64,000 nucleotides of DNA from Cucumis sativus (GCF_000004075.3 NC_026659.2:27856272-27920271), one strand, 5' to 3'; positions 26,075 through 47,147 are shown, counted from the first letter of the stretch. Notes: a model not told the origin generated them from the sequence alone. Program-made: numbers and translations.

Positions 26075-27388
26075 TATCTTTTATCTTTCCTTTGCCTAAT
26101 GCTTTTGTTTCATGCAGCTATCACAGGGACGAACTTAGAAATTCCAATCTCCTAAATTAAGATTTTCTTTTTTCTTTTTGGATATTTTCAAATTACAACG
26201 TCTCATGTAATATTTTTTTAATTGAAAATTGACTAATAGTGTGTTTATATTTTCTACAAGGTTAAATTTATCAAATTAGTTTTTTTAAAAACATTTTTTG
26301 TTGATTCAATCCGAACCGACCTAAATATTTGTTGAAAATATTTATTCATAAATTTAACTTGGTTGTGTTTAAAGTGTGAGTTTGTAATATTTCAATATTA
26401 CATAGTACACAAGACATAATTTTCTGGAATGTTTTAAGTTTGTTGATACAAAATTTAATATAATTGAGGTATACAAATTAATATGTCGCTCTATTTTCAC
26501 TACTTTTGGCTAACCTGGTTTATTCTAAAAGAATCGACGGACTCAATTCTACATCTTTCTCTTTTTTTCGTTCAACTTCGATTTTGTATCCAAACCCTAA
26601 GTCAAATTTAGCCCGCCTACATCCTAATAATTACAAGTTCTATGATCTTAAGTGAAATTACAAGTTAATTATTTATCGGCTAAGTCAAATGATAGTTTTA
26701 GTGTAGAAACTTCATGTTTGGATCTAACTAGATAAGTTTTCTTTTGAACTTCTTGAATATTTGTATAAGAATGTAAATATAAGACGATTTATATATTTTT
26801 TTAAACTGATCGACTAATAGATGATAAACGAGAACTAGAGTGTGAGCTTTGGATTAAAACTTTTAACAAAAGTATAATAAATCAAAACAAATATGTTTTG
26901 ATTGATAATGTATAACAAAGAAAATTAAATTCATAACACAATCATATCTTGAGGTCAAATCTGTCTTTTCACCCTACAATTTAAATATAAAAAAATACAA
27001 ATGAATACATATAATTACTTTAGAAATATTAATTCTTTAAATAATAAAATGAAAATTTTAATCAGACAGAATTAATAGTATGAATACATATAATTACTTT
27101 AGAAATATTAATTCTTTAAATAATAAAATGAAAATTTTAATCAGACAGAATTAATAGTTGTGGGCTATTAATTTGGTATGATATTGCTAAATAGGTGGAA
27201 GAATTAAGTTATTTTTCTATTTATTGTTTTGGTTATTTATTTATTTAATTATGTGGGTTACTAATTTTTTTGCTTCTTTTTAGATTATAAATATTAGTCC
27301 ATCAAATTGAATAAATGCAATAAGTTTCATTTATTTTTCTCTCCTTCTTGCAATATATTTTACAAAGTATTTATGTTTTGTTTTCTTT
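26075..27388. other. Intergenic between PPR4 and the first subtilase
   Basis: This contains the PPR4 promoter and leader (just right of 26074) and the 3' flank of the subtilase gene. A 79 bp tandem duplication lies at 27002-27158. No coding region is supported. Confidence 0.55.
27002..27158. repeat. Near-perfect 79 bp tandem duplication
   Basis: The block beginning atgaatacatataattactt is present at 27002 and again at 27081, and both copies run through cagacagaattaatag. The copies look almost identical, so the duplication is recent. Confidence 0.85.
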
Positions 27389-30782
<3,394 letters not shown>

Positions 30783-30855
30783 TGACTGAATTAATTATAA
30801 TGGTTTGAGAGAAAATGAAATGTTTTGATATGAGTTTATGTGAGTTTTTGGTTAG

Positions 30856-30864
30856 CTATTTATA
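30856..30864 (-). promoter_or_regulatory. TATA box of subtilase copy A
   Basis: The minus strand reads TATAAATAG about 75 bases upstream of the start codon. The same element precedes copy B, within conserved flanking sequence. Confidence 0.7.
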
Positions 30865-33470
30865 GATAATATGATTTGGGTATGTTTGCAAAGTAATCAT
30901 TTAAAAATACTACACTTGTTTAGTTGTATTATTCAAATGTTAAAACAAAAAAGTTGTACTTTTTGTCAAATTAGACTCCCATTACCAAGTCTCAGTAGAA
31001 CTTGGTTACCAAAAACGTGTAATTAATCATCTAGAGAATATTCAACACATATAATCTAGAAAAATGATATACTTTGGTTATATCTTTGCTCACTATGTTT
31101 GTGTAACGACTAGATTAGATGCAATGAACATGTGTTATATATCCAAGTATTACTAGTTGTTGTACTTAGTTTATGAATATTTTGTTATTATATATGTGTT
31201 TAATTCATAGTATTGTCATGTGTGATTTTGTAGGCTTTTCTTCGATATAATGAAGATATAAATCTATTATTTATATAGATATTCTCGCCGTGGGAACATA
31301 GATATTTAACACCAAGCCTCGAGTTGGGGTTTTTTGCAATTTGAAGAAATTGGGAAATTTGTGATAGTATAGCAAATTTAAAAGAAAATTATCATATAAC
31401 TATCCTCATATTTATCAAATTGACCGTACCTAAAAAATAGGTGTATTAAGAACTATTTTTTTCTAAATTTTTTTGTCAAAATTTGCACTTTTATGAGTAT
31501 ATCATTTATGTGATAGATTTCTAAATTTTATAACGTATTCAATAAATTCTTAAACTTTTATTTGTTATATGTCTAATAACCTATGTTGACTTTGAATTAT
31601 CGAATATATCAAACTTTTAGTTCTCGGTTGAAATTGAATTAAACTTTAGTAAGCAAGGGGTTTCAACCATAATTGAATTACATGAATTCATATTGGAAAT
31701 ACTAAACTCATATTATGATTTGACAAATTTCAATCTAAAGGCATTTAAATATCTAACACTTCAAACCACTTTTCAAATTTCATTTAATAGACTTTTTAGC
31801 ATCCTCGTCCTATCCTAATTAACGTGAAAATAGAGTTATAAAAAGATTAGGACGGACTACTCATCAACATCCATATCATAATTTTCAAAATTTGAATTTT
31901 CACACTAACACTTTCCAAGGGTACATTGACTAAATAATTTAATCAATTTGATACAATTTAAAGATTAAATTATTGAGTCTAATTAAAATTGAGATAATGG
32001 AATGAAAGCGATTTTGAAACCTTAACAAAATTCTTAAGAGAGGCTGTTTTGTAAGGTCAAATTACTTATGAAGTTCTTTGGACTTTGTCCATTACGAAGG
32101 CGACGCCTGGCTGCATACTTTCATTCAAGTTTACAAACAACACTAAAATATATATTTAATTCCCATAAAATAATATACTATACGTACGAAAACAAAATTA
32201 CATTTGAATTTTCAAATTTTAACTCTTTAGTCATTGGATTTTTTAAAATATGTGGAAAAAGGTCTTACTTACACGTATTTTTTGTTTGATTTTTTTAAAA
32301 ATAATTATATAATATTTAAAACTAGAAAAAAAATAGTTTTAGATAGAAAATTTTCAAAAAATAACAAATTTTATAAAATATTTATCACGATATAAAGACC
32401 ATCGTTACTCAAATCCAAATTTTTACTTAAATATTTTAATTTATTTTGTCATTTTAAAAAATGATAATTTTTTTTAAAGGAACATTTTTAAAAATAGCAT
32501 ATATATACTTATTTAAGATAAAACTATGAAGTTATTTAAAGGTCTATCTAAATTTTTCTTTTTAACGTTGGAGACTAAAAATATACATTTCATGAACTCA
32601 TAAACTAAATGGATCTACTTGTAAAGAACTGATACAATCAAATTTTAAAACTTACTTATATATTTTTAATAAATGGTCAAAAATAGTAAATTTGGCAAAA
32701 TATTTACAATATAACAAAACTTTTCAAATTCTATTAATAGTAAACACTAACATTCTTCTCTATCAATGACATCGATAGACAATGATAAAAGTTTATCATA
32801 TTTTAGCATCGATAGAATCCAAAATCTTTTTATAGTTTGTAAATATTTTAATTTATTTTGCTATTTATAAAAATGATTCTAATAAAATTTTAATTTTCTA
32901 TAAGATAATTGTTGATTTTTAAAGAAAATTCGTCGTGTATAGCAAAAATACTAAAAAAATTATTTACAAATGTAACCAAATTTTTGTAGTCTATCTACCC
33001 GAATGGATAGTATCTATCAACATCGTCTAGATATTTTAATGTAATTATAAATATTTTTGCTATTTTTTTATATTTGAAAGAAAACACGTTTTAAAATATA
33101 TTTATATTTCATCACACGATGTTTGTGGTCAATATATAGTCAATTTAAATTTAATTAATTCGAGTGGTTACATTTTGAATTTTATGATAAACACAATGGT
33201 ATTTCAACATATATATATGTATATATTTAATTAATTAATTTGCGATGGCTGGCTGCAGTTAACCGAAGCAGGTATAGACCATGAAATTTGGATTGAAAAA
33301 TTAACCATTTCGAAGAAATTAAAACAAACGCATGTTCATTGACAATATATCAAAAGGGGAATTCATAACAAGAAGAAAAAGAAAAAGAATATGTCCTTTT
33401 GATATGATCTTACAATTTAAGAAAATATGTGTACACAACATATATTTATAATTTAGAAATGAAAATTTAA
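30865..33470. other. Intergenic between the two subtilases
   Basis: AT-rich spacer. It carries two blocks of the dispersed tctatc/gatag repeat (about 32660-32890 and 32930-33085). ORFs here are short and unconvincing. The right end is the 3' flank of copy B. Confidence 0.55.
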
Positions 33471-36915
<3,445 letters not shown>

Positions 36916-36964
36916 TGAGAGAAAGGGAAAGGTTTTGATGTGAGTTCATGAGTTGTTTGGAAAG

Positions 36965-36973
36965 CTATTTATA
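36965..36973 (-). promoter_or_regulatory. TATA box of subtilase copy B
   Basis: The minus strand reads TATAAATAG about 50 bases upstream of the copy B start codon. It matches the element and neighbouring bases upstream of copy A. Confidence 0.7.
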
Positions 36974-39900
36974 GTATAATATGATTATGGGTATATGTTT
37001 GCAAAATAATTATTTAAAAAAAATCAACTTTTTCAATTGTATTTTTAAAATTAAAAAAAAAAAAAGTTTGGATGCTGTGTTGCCCTTTTGTCAAATTAGA
37101 CTCCTATGTCCCAATTCCTAACACAACTTGTAATAATTCATTAATTAGATGAGAGTATACAAGATATAATATACAAAAATACGTCCACTAATCAACAAAT
37201 ATAAAGGATTAGCAGACAGCTTTACCGTTAGACTAACTTATAAAATTGATATTATTTCACTTTTTATATATATATAGTGTACAAATAACTTAAAATTAAA
37301 AGAGACTCCTATTTATTGTGATTTTCACTTTTTACTATTTTAATTATGTTTCTCTCTAAATTCAACATGTATTCCAACGTGCTTTACATTAAATTTCTCC
37401 AAAAACACATTTAATTTGTTTTAAAGGGAAAACGAATAAAAAATAAACGACCATATAATTGGTGTCCAATGATTTTGTGTCAACTTTTTCTTAAAGTAAA
37501 TTCCTTTAATGGTTTAGAAATGGATGAAAAGTACTTTTTAGAGATGTTAGGTAGCATTTGTATAATAATAAATAAAAAAAACTAGGTGATTTTCAAAAGA
37601 TGGCGGCTAAGTCCAACCTCAGACAGGGTGGCTGCTAAATGTGATTATATATGGAACTAAACCTAATTAAAAGTTATGGGTTCACATCACATTCGAATAT
37701 AAGAATTAAACTTTACTAAAATTTATTAAAATGAGTAGAAGTGAAATAGTATATATGTATACATACTTACTATTTGTGTATATATATGTGTGTATTTTAT
37801 AAACTTTTTATGATACAGTGAAAATGTCGATTAACATCTACGGTTGTTATGTCATGTGGTGTCAAATTAATTATTGACAAATCTTTTATTGTCTTGGTTC
37901 AATTCAAAGTCACCACCCGCTCCATCCTTTTTCTAAAAAAAAATGCCAATTTCCATAAAATAAATGTGTATATATAGAGATATGCCTGTACATGATAATG
38001 ATGATAATAATAATAAACACTTGGTAGGAGAGACACTCCACCTTGAGGAAGAAAACAAATATATATATATATAGAATAACAAAGCTCATATCGTTATTTT
38101 TTCTAAATTGTAAAAGTAGCAAATTTAAAAACTGATAAGTATATAATTACTATCTGATTGCCTTCTAATAGCTTTATGATTATCGTCTAATAATCGTCAC
38201 TAATTTTGACATATTCACAATATACAAACAAATTTAGTGTAATTAGCTGTTTTTTTTTTAATATTTTTGTCATTTGATACAATTTGTTTTAAAGATATAA
38301 GATATTATTGTATATTTACATTAGTGATGTATTGAAACTATTCATAGGCTATAGCAAAATTATACAAATTATTTTAGTCTATTTAGTTTAGTTTCTTTTT
38401 TTTTTCCATGTTTTACTTTTTTTTAGGAAAATTGTCAAAAAAGAAATTGACAATATATTTAAATTTGATAGAAAAAGTAAATGTAATGAAATTTATTTTT
38501 AGTGATTTTTTTATACGGGAGTAGATATTTTGTTTTTTAACGTAAGGAGCCAAAATATTTACTTAGAGAACAATTTTGAAAACACACAAAAGTAACCGAC
38601 CCACGATCTAAAATAACAAAATGATCTCAGTTAAGGCGTAATAGATCAATTACACGATTATATAGATTAGAGGTGAGCACGATAGGCCGAAAAATCGAGC
38701 AGAGCAACTTTGTTGATCGAAAAACGAGAGATGTCAGTTTCAAATTGATAATTATATATATATATTTATTTATTTAAGTGTTAGACCGACCAATCCTTAC
38801 TTATCGATGTTGAGGTCGATTTGACACTTTACTAAACTGACTATGATGGGTTCCAAAAACGGACCAATAATCGCCTTAGGTGAGGATTTTAATACATTAT
38901 ATCACAGATATCGATGTCCATGATGAAAGAATTCCGTCTTTAATTAATTCGATATCAAACCTCCAATGGCTTTAGATGACAAGAGAGGAAAGAGATTGGA
39001 TCGATTATATATATATATATATTTATTACTTTTAACGTTATGGTTCAAATTAATCAAGGAGTAAGTGCAATAATTTTATTAACAAATCTCAAGTTTGCTA
39101 AATAACTATTTTTGCCGCGCACTAGCTTTGATGGCGGGAACCAGTGATCGAGGGAAACACCATTGAAATGCCGTAGTATAGAGAGGAAGAGAGATCTGGT
39201 AGAATGGCGTAGTGAACAGGAACCAGTAAATTTTTCTCAAGAACCATTCCTCAAATGCCGCTCCAAGGCCTTGTGCAATGGATGATCATCGATGAAATGA
39301 AGCTTGTCGAGGCCTCGTTTTAGGTTTTACATTTTCTTATTCTACTTTTCGCATCGCTGATTTCCCACCGGTTCTAGAATTTTTGCTCATGAATTCGAGA
39401 ATCACCTGTTTTTCAATATTCATTCGATTCGATCTCAGAGCTGATTATGAATGTATGAGTGCTTGTACTGCGGGAGTCTGTATTGGGAAGGTTGAGCCGA
39501 AGAACAGAGAGGAATCGGCAGTGTTTTCTTAGGAGCTGATTCCTAATGGATGACCGTCGATGAAGTTGGTCGAATTCTTGTTTTAGGTTTCTGCATTTTT
39601 CTTATTTGAGTTTTGGAAACGTATATTTCTGGATACAAATTTGTGGACCTGTTTGGTTTGTGAAAATTTACCGTTCGTTCTGAGTACTACTAGTAGTATA
39701 TGGATACTCGGAGTGTGGTTGCTGTTCCTTTTGAAAGCACTTTTATCTTTTGATTTCCGTTCCAATAGTTTCTCATATCACATTATTGCTTCAATGGTTT
39801 CATTTTCTTAAGTTTGATGATTCGCTTGCAGACTTGTCACGTCGAAAGAAGAGAAGACAGAGGAATTGTTCGAAAAACAATTGGACGTGCTGTTGATGTC

Positions 39901-41137
39901 ATGGATCCACGGGAGTTCTCACATCCAAAAAGCTGAATAAGTCGGTAGTTAGCAGTTTTAAAATTATTTCATTTTGCCTACGTAAACTTCCATTCTGCTC
40001 TGACTTTGTAGAAGATGGATCTTAGGCCGAATCTCTCATCTATTGAAGAATATTAGTATTAGATCACTCTGAGTTGAAGCTTACAATTTAGGGGAAGTTT
40101 AAATTTGTTATTAAATCACCATGGATTCAGAAGTACACTGTATGCTTAGCCGCCAGGACAGATATTACTACCCCCAAGTCTCTATGTCATTGTCAATTTA
40201 TGTAAGATCAAAGGGTGAATATGGCTTGAGCCTGGAACCACTATAGTTTTTCTCTATCTTTTTTATCAAGCGTACGAACAAATTGCTATGTATATTATTA
40301 TCACAGTGAACAGAAAAATCATACACAAATATAGATCTGAGTTCAACGAATTTCCATTGTCTTCTTAAGACAAATTACTCACCCTAGTGCTTGAGAATTT
40401 AGAGTAATTGCCTCCTAGGATAGAACATATCAACTTCTTCTAAGTGTAGCACCCCGTATAGAAGATCTACGAACGAAACTTTATGAATCTACTGAACGTC
40501 AAAATTGTGGATATGAAGAGAAATTTGTTCATAGAAGACAAATGATTTTTTTATGTGTTCTTTTCTCTCCACCAAAATGACTTATTTATAGACTTTTCGT
40601 GACCATTCTAAAAGTCATGTCCTTTAGTTAATAACACCTTTTATGAAATGATGCATCCACTCATAATATATCCATTCATGAAGAATCATGACCATTTATT
40701 CCAACATTAATACACTAACATGATGCATCTCATGAGAACAGTCTCTCCTTTGCTTCTGAAGTCTGAACTTTTGTCTTTATCAATCAATTCAAATAGGATA
40801 AACCAAAATGTCCACAACCCTGCAATTGCTCTCACCATGAAGGTTGAAGAACTGGAATATTAACGAGGTGAATCTCTCACTGGTTTCTTACATTCAATAG
40901 TTTCAGTTATGTGATTATAATGCCTGAGACGAGTATCTAATTAACGCAATTAAAATACTTCCGTCTGTACAATACAACGGTCACTCAAAACAAGAAAAAA
41001 AAAACTTTATGAGGTTCTCTCTCTGCACATACAATCATTTGCAAGCCAAATATTTTACTTTTTTCTTGACCTTAACAGGAAACGGAGGCCCAACAATATA
41101 ACAATGTTATTGTGTCCCAGTGGAGACAGCCTTGATA
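36974..41137. other. Intergenic between subtilases and the small-gene array
   Basis: The left part is AT-rich and includes a dispersed repeat copy at about 38075-38140. From about 39.1 to 40.0 kb the sequence is GC-richer, with two similar blocks and a good splice-acceptor-like tract (ttcgcttgcag near 39822-39832), but no long ORF. It may be a non-coding transcript or a decayed gene. From 40.0 to 41.1 kb I see nothing identifiable. Confidence 0.5.
39280..39610 (+). repeat. Two diverged copies of an about 65 bp block
   Basis: The pattern ggatga..tcgatgaa, then ..gtcga, then gttttaggttt, then cattttt.cttatt occurs at about 39280-39351 and about 39548-39608. The copies differ by substitutions and small indels. 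They sit in a GC-richer segment without an ORF. Confidence 0.55.
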
Positions 41138-43797
41138 TCAGAAAACTCTACAGAGATGAGCAATGGCGGCCAAAACTGCAGCTACCAGAAGCCCCATATT
41201 GTTCTCATAGCTATTTCCTGCATTATGTGCTCGACCTTGGCGGTGATGTGCTTGTGCTGAACCAGCTGCATAAACAGGGATCACGGCTGTACCTCCTCCT
41301 GTACGAGGTCTACTGCCACCATTTTCCCCACCGCCGGCAGCGGCTGCACTTCCACTTCCACCTCCACCTCCACTTCCACTTCCACTTCCACTTCCACGAC
41401 GAATCACATTAGAAACGGTGATTGCACTTGAACTGTATCTTCTGTTAATCTGGTTAGTAACCCCATATTTACCATGTTTTTTTGTGTAAGTTTTCTGTTG
41501 GTAATTAGACTCTGCATACATATAGAATAGAACATATTTAAAGAAACGCACACTATAAATACACACGGCCAGGAATCATATATATGTGTAATTTTTTTTT
41601 TGTTAAATTATATTTTTACAAAAATAACGGTGGTTAAGAAGATCACAAATTTTTTCTGTATATTCGCATGCGCACGTATATTTCCACTTCATTATATTTG
41701 GGTTATTATATTTCAACTCCATTATATTTGAAACTTCATACTTAAATAACGTGTTTTTAGAAGGAAATATTTGCAAATATATGCGTGAAGTATTAGCATA
41801 AATAACAAAGTCTATCATTCAAAACCATATTGCAAATATTGGTTAGCACTGATAGACTCACTTAAACTTGGCCACATTTTCAATTGTTTCAGAATGTTGC
41901 TGTACAATTGGTTATCATTATAACTATTCTTTTAAAAAGTTAAGTTCAGTTTTCTGATATTTCACGAAAATAAGCTGTTTTATGACGTAAAATTCATCCT
42001 ATTCAACTTTGTTCAATGTTTTTAAACAAGTAGACCCTATATTTTTCTGTTTTGGAAACTCGTTTTCCATTACCTCTCTAACCAAGTAGTTTCAAACTAC
42101 AATTTTAATATTAATGTATATATTCACTAATTAAATACAGCGAATTAGGAGTAAGAATAAGAAGAGCTTATTGAAAATGGGAATAGGAATAGGACAAGCT
42201 TATTGAACAAGTTCCAAAAAAAAACACATCTTTTTGCAACCATATATGTAACTTGTAAGCATCATGCATCATAAAATAAATGAAAACTCAATCATTTGAT
42301 CACTTTGTTTTTATTAAGTATTACCATTCAAATAAAAGAAAACTAAATTGGAGATTATGAATATTATCTTGACTAATTAGAGTAGTTGATTATTTGATCA
42401 CTTCTGTCAGTACTGATTAGCAGCATCTAAACTCGGATTTGATTTAAAATATTATCTCCCAAAAGCTAAAGTTATTGGAAAACCCTTACATTGTTATGGG
42501 CCTATGGCCCCTCCATTCACTGGATATTGAACTTTATTCTATTTACATTAGAAATCCCAAAGGACATGTTAACCTGCAATCCTCACTAACCTTTACTCTT
42601 CTATTAATCTTTTATTCCTTTTTTTTTCACATTACTATTTTATTCTGACTTCCAATCATGCAATTTTGTCGTTATACATCTACACATGTTATCTGGAATG
42701 CACTCTTTATTTTAGCTTCTTGTCGGTTTCATAATTCAATTTTGTCGTATATACTTTTTTTACCGATTCTCTTTGTTGCTTGGTTGGCTTAATGGATTTA
42801 CCTACCTAAACTTTTGAGCTAATGGGTCACTTATATGATATCAAAATTATTTGTCACGGGGAATTTTAGTATTATGATGATTCAATTTTTCTATCCTCAA
42901 GTTTAAGCTTTTGACATGGACGATTTCGTAGTTTACTTTCACGGCTTTTAAGAGAAGAGAACAAAGAGCTTAAAAGCATCCAAGGTATTTAACCTACAAA
43001 CTTCTTTTTATAAATTGATATTAAACTATTCAACTTCTATGGTAAATTATATGAAATGGTCCATTTATCTAGAACCATTATCTGTTCTTATTTCTCTATT
43101 TTCTGCATTTAACAACAGACTATACCTTTCAACTATGTACTCTAAGTTGTAGTTTTTAACTCTACTGTATTAACTCTAGACTTGTAATCTATTATAATCT
43201 ATTTTAAGCATTTAACAAGAAAATCTATCTTTCAACTATATAGCCTAAACATAAAGGATAGAACTTTAAACTTCATAATTAAATTTAAAGCTCCAAACAC
43301 CCCTTTAACATAAAGGATAGAACTTTTGAGCTTTTTAAGATAAAATTGTTTGACGAAACTCATCGTTTAATGAAACTGCACTGACATTCTTTACTATTGA
43401 ATACAGAGAAGTACCTCAAATTTATATCATGTTCAAATTAATGAACTCACATCTAACATTTATGTTGGATTATTATGATGCACTGATTTTCTTTGAAGGA
43501 ATTATTACTTTTTTCTTGGAGACTAGGTTTTCATTAAGAACTAGATACCAAGAAATGATTTCATGATCAGTCTGATTCAATTTTGAAATTGTGTGATCCA
43601 AAAAAATGAATATGCAGAGAAAATTTGTGATAAAACAATAGAGAATAAAACAAGGTGAATTGAATTTTCTCAAGAGATTAGAAAGGATACTGACCTGTTG
43701 CCGTTGGGAAGATTTGTTGTTGGAGAGCAGCAGATGAAATGGCCAAGGTAGAACAAAACAGTAAGAAAATCAATCTTATACCTCTTCTTCTTCCCAT
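41138..43797 (-). CDS. Small secreted/membrane-tailed protein, array member 1
   Basis: Exon 1 is 43797-43695 and exon 2 is 41511-41138, joined by a phase-1 GT-AG intron of about 2.2 kb, giving 158 residues. Exon 1 encodes MGRRRGIRLIFLLF plus CSTLAISSAA, a signal peptide, then LQQQIFPTAT. Exon 2 starts ESNYQQKTYTKKHGKYG and has a long Gly/Ser/Ala low-complexity segment. Next come the core TAVIPVYAAG and a His/Arg/Asn-rich stretch. It ends with a hydrophobic tail MGLLVAAVLAAIAHLCRVF. The tail could be a transmembrane segment or a GPI-attachment signal, since Asn-rich residues precede it. I do not recognise the family. The same gene plan recurs to the right. The low-complexity segment is much longer than in its relatives. 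A TATA-like element lies about 70 bases upstream. Confidence 0.78.
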
Positions 43798-43865
43798 TGT
43801 TGTAATAGAAATAGCTATCTTCTCTCTTTATTAGGTAATAGGAAAACGGTCTTCAACTCTGATTT

Positions 43866-43877
43866 GTTTATATAAAA
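43866..43877 (-). promoter_or_regulatory. TATA-like element of array member 1
   Basis: A TTTATATAAA-type sequence lies about 70 bases upstream of the start codon of member 1, at the expected distance for a core promoter. Confidence 0.55.
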
Positions 43878-45799
43878 CGGTGGGGAAGTGGAAGTTCTTA
43901 GGTTTTTTTCTTCTTCGAATCCACTAAAGTACTCTTATCTCTTTTAAGCACACGGACACGTAGAATAATACACAGTTTTAAAAAGAAACACGAACTCGAA
44001 TCTTTCTGTCTTTTTCTTTTTTCCTACCTTGTTGAAGTGCCTTCAGGATCAGGACACGGTTTTCACTCTTCTGCTTTACTGCTGTTTGTTAGTAATAAAA
44101 ATCAAGAATAACTGTTCATTGACAGATATAATCTCGATACTTATGAAAAGGTAACGTATTAGTTGAGGTACGTAGTCTAAATATATATCGATAACTTACA
44201 AAGAGGTTGTGTATTTAGTATTTAGTTGAAGTACATGTAAGTAGGTCCAAACTCCTGATAGATATAAAAAATAATAAAAATTTAGGGGTGACGTGACTCC
44301 ACTAACGGAACTTAGTTCTATGTTCTCTGTTTAATTTCTTTCTTTCTTTCATGATATTATGGTTTTAAGCCTCTGATTTCTTCTATTTTGTTGTCATTAT
44401 CTTTTAGATAATCTTGAAACCTTCTTTGTTCTAAACACGGCATTGAAACTGAGAGCTTTCACACCTATTATTCTTGCTCCTCTCTTTGTTGATGTTTCTA
44501 TTTGTTATTGGTAGATTAGCAGAGCTATGGCGATTGGTTGGGAGAATGGAGGGCAATTGGTTGAAGTGGAAATGACCAAGCTGGTAAAAACTTCTCTACA
44601 AAAGTATTTAGTTTTGAAAGAGAACTTGTCCTTTTGAGTTTAAAGAAAACCTCGAACGCCTAAACGATTCTTGCTTAAATTATCCTTATGCTTTCTGACC
44701 ATCTGAGTTTCCCTATATTCTTTGACTATCTCTAGGTGTAATTCAATCGCTTTGATTTTATTCCAATTGAATCAAAGGCTTAGTTTTTTTTTTTTTTTTT
44801 TTTTTTAATGTTCTTTCCCCTTCTGTATGAATGAACTAAGGATTGAAATGTCAAGGTCTCAGTTAGAAATGTCAATTCAAACAAAAATTAAGTTTGTCAA
44901 ATAGAAAAATAGTTGGGTGCATTTAGGTTTCCTCATTTTTGCATTGTCCACCTAAGTCTTTAATGTCGCCGTAATAAGAAACTTTTCTTTTTTAAAATTA
45001 AAAGATTTTCTAATACATTTTTTTCCTTTATAATTGAAGGGACATGAAGATGGGTGTCATTGAATTACTCTCTAAATTTCGCTTTCGTTATTGTTTGAAA
45101 ATGTAGATTTACTGAAGTGGCCTCAAGTTTGATGTCGATAGTGCAAATTCATGGCAGTTGATGGCATGTGAATAGGTAGGTACGCAAATAATTTGTTTGT
45201 GATTGCCCATGTGATTTAGGTAGTACAGGATCATGCAATCAGAAGTTGTGACGATTGATATCTGGATCGTGTTGCTGGAGGTCACATTCCGGGTAAGTGA
45301 TGATATCTTCTTACCTCTTTCTCAATCTGGTATCCAAAGTTAAAGAAACCGTAGATGACTAATAATTTTTAGAGAATGATAGGTTAACTCACGTAAAAAT
45401 ATTTAAAATATAAATAAATAATAACAAAAACTTTCCTGGAAAGAAATATATGATGTGAATATGTTTTCAAAGTTTAATTATAGTAAAATTTTACAGATAA
45501 CAAAAGAACAAAAAAACATTAAAATTGCATAATTAAAAGTAAAAAAAAAACTAAAATTGATCCAACTTTGAAAGTATATGGAACAAAATATTATTTTAAT
45601 AAATAAATAAATGTGGGAAAATTCCTTGCAATAGCTTCTAGTCTTCTAACACTCATGCTCCTCAATCCAAGCGTCAATAGTACACGCCGGTCTCACAATA
45701 TTAACTTTGTGACGACCGTAACTTGTAAATTGCATAATAAAAGATTCTAAATACACAGGTGTATTGCACATTATATAAGGTTTGGAATGTGTTTGGGTA
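43878..45799. other. Intergenic between array members 1 and 2
   Basis: AT-rich, with a poly-T run of about 25 near 44779-44806. A short in-frame stretch at about 45222-45293 reads like a broken exon (DHAIRSCDD, stop, YLDRVAGGHIPG on the plus strand), with a donor-like GTAAGT after it. I cannot identify it, and the stop codon argues for a relic. Confidence 0.4.
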
Positions 45800-47147
45800 T
45801 CATATAAATCTACACAAAAGTGCAATAGAGATGGAAACACCAATTATTATAAACTCTATATAGTTGTTAGGACGATTTCCAAGGCTGTGGCTATGCTTTC
45901 CATGACGGCCTGATGAAGCGCCAGCCACATATATTGGGATCACTCCCCTACCTCCCCCTCGACGTTCAACAAATCTTGAATTATTGTGTTCTCTAACAGT
46001 TATATGCTGTTTAGAATCTACAAAATACAAACATAATTTTAAAAAGAAATACAAACATTATCATGGCTATGATAATTCTCGCATGGATTTGATAAAAAAA
46101 AAAAAGACACATTAATTTTTACTTTAGTCAGGACATGTTTAATAACTATTTTAACTTTTTTATTTTGTTTATCAAAAACAAAAACGTATTTGTTTGGTAA
46201 TTGATTTTTGTTTTTTTGTTTTAAAACAAAATGTACATTTTGATTATTTTTTTTTCATTTTGAATTTTTCTTTGTAATTTTAAAAACTTGTCTAATTAAA
46301 AAACAAAGGAGTGGATTAGTCATTAGATCTACATGCCTTTTAAAAAACAATAAACAATGAGTTACCATACATACTCTAAGCTTAAAAATATCATATATTA
46401 ACCATTTTTTTAGCTTATAAATTTACAAGGCACATAATTGAACAGTGTTCGAGATTATTAAACAGTTACTTAATATAGGTTTGAAAACTTTTTTTAAGGA
46501 ATTGAACTCAGTAAGCATGTTTTAAGCTTGTTTTAAGGAATTGATGATTGTGTAAACTAAGGAAGATATGTTTTAAGAACTAGATTTGGTTTTTACAATT
46601 TGGTTAAATATTCAAATGTTTTCTTAAAAAGAGTGAGAATCACTAATAAAATCGTGAAAAGACAAGCACATTTTTCAAAACTCAATCGAATGAGGGCATG
46701 AACTTTTTTTCTTTTTGGTATTTCAGAAGTAAACTTGTTTTGTCATTCTTTCTTTACAACCTTCTTCATAAAATTTGAATTATTAGGCACATTCTACAAA
46801 TAAAAAAACAAAAATGGATATTTTTTCTTATAACAAACGAATAACAAAAAAATCAAAGGAGCTTATTTAGAAACTAATGATCAAATATCAATCCTCGAAA
46901 CAACCAGATTTGATTTCTCCACTTCCACATATTATGAAATAAATAAAATTAAAAAAAAAACTCATTTGAACATACCGTATATAGACAATAAGTATCTTTA
47001 AAAATGAAAAAAAAAAAAAAAAAAGAAGAAAAGAGAGTGGAGAGGAAATGAACCTATTGTGAAGAGTTGTGTGAAAGCAAAGGAAGCCATCATAGATGAA
47101 CAAAGAATTACCAAAATGAATGCCATCTCTCCTCTTCTTCTTCCCAT
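45800..47147 (-). CDS. Small secreted/membrane-tailed protein, array member 2
   Basis: Exon 1 is 47147-47054 and exon 2 is 46017-45800, joined by a phase-1 intron, giving 103 residues. Exon 1 encodes MGRRRGEMAFILVIL plus CSSMMASFAF, a signal peptide, then TQLFTI. Exon 2 starts DSKQHITVREHNNSRF and then has an Arg/Gly run. The core is GVIPIYVAGASS, followed by a basic His-rich segment, RPNN, and a hydrophobic tail YIEFIIIGVSISIALLCRFI ending in C-R-F-I. It is closest in plan and core to member 6 (61725-62594). Function is unknown. By architecture it is a secretory-pathway precursor, either tail-anchored after signal cleavage or GPI-modified. A TATA-like tract lies about 80 bases upstream. Confidence 0.78.

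Noticed and set aside
44527-44637. Short plus-strand ORF starting MAIGWENGGQLVEVEM
   Set aside because: Only about 36 codons, no recognisable domain and no convincing second exon to the right, so I did not call a gene.
45222-45293. Exon-like plus-strand stretch with DHAIRSCDD and YLDRVAGGHIPG
   Set aside because: It is interrupted by an in-frame stop and I cannot identify the family; mentioned only in the intergenic entry.
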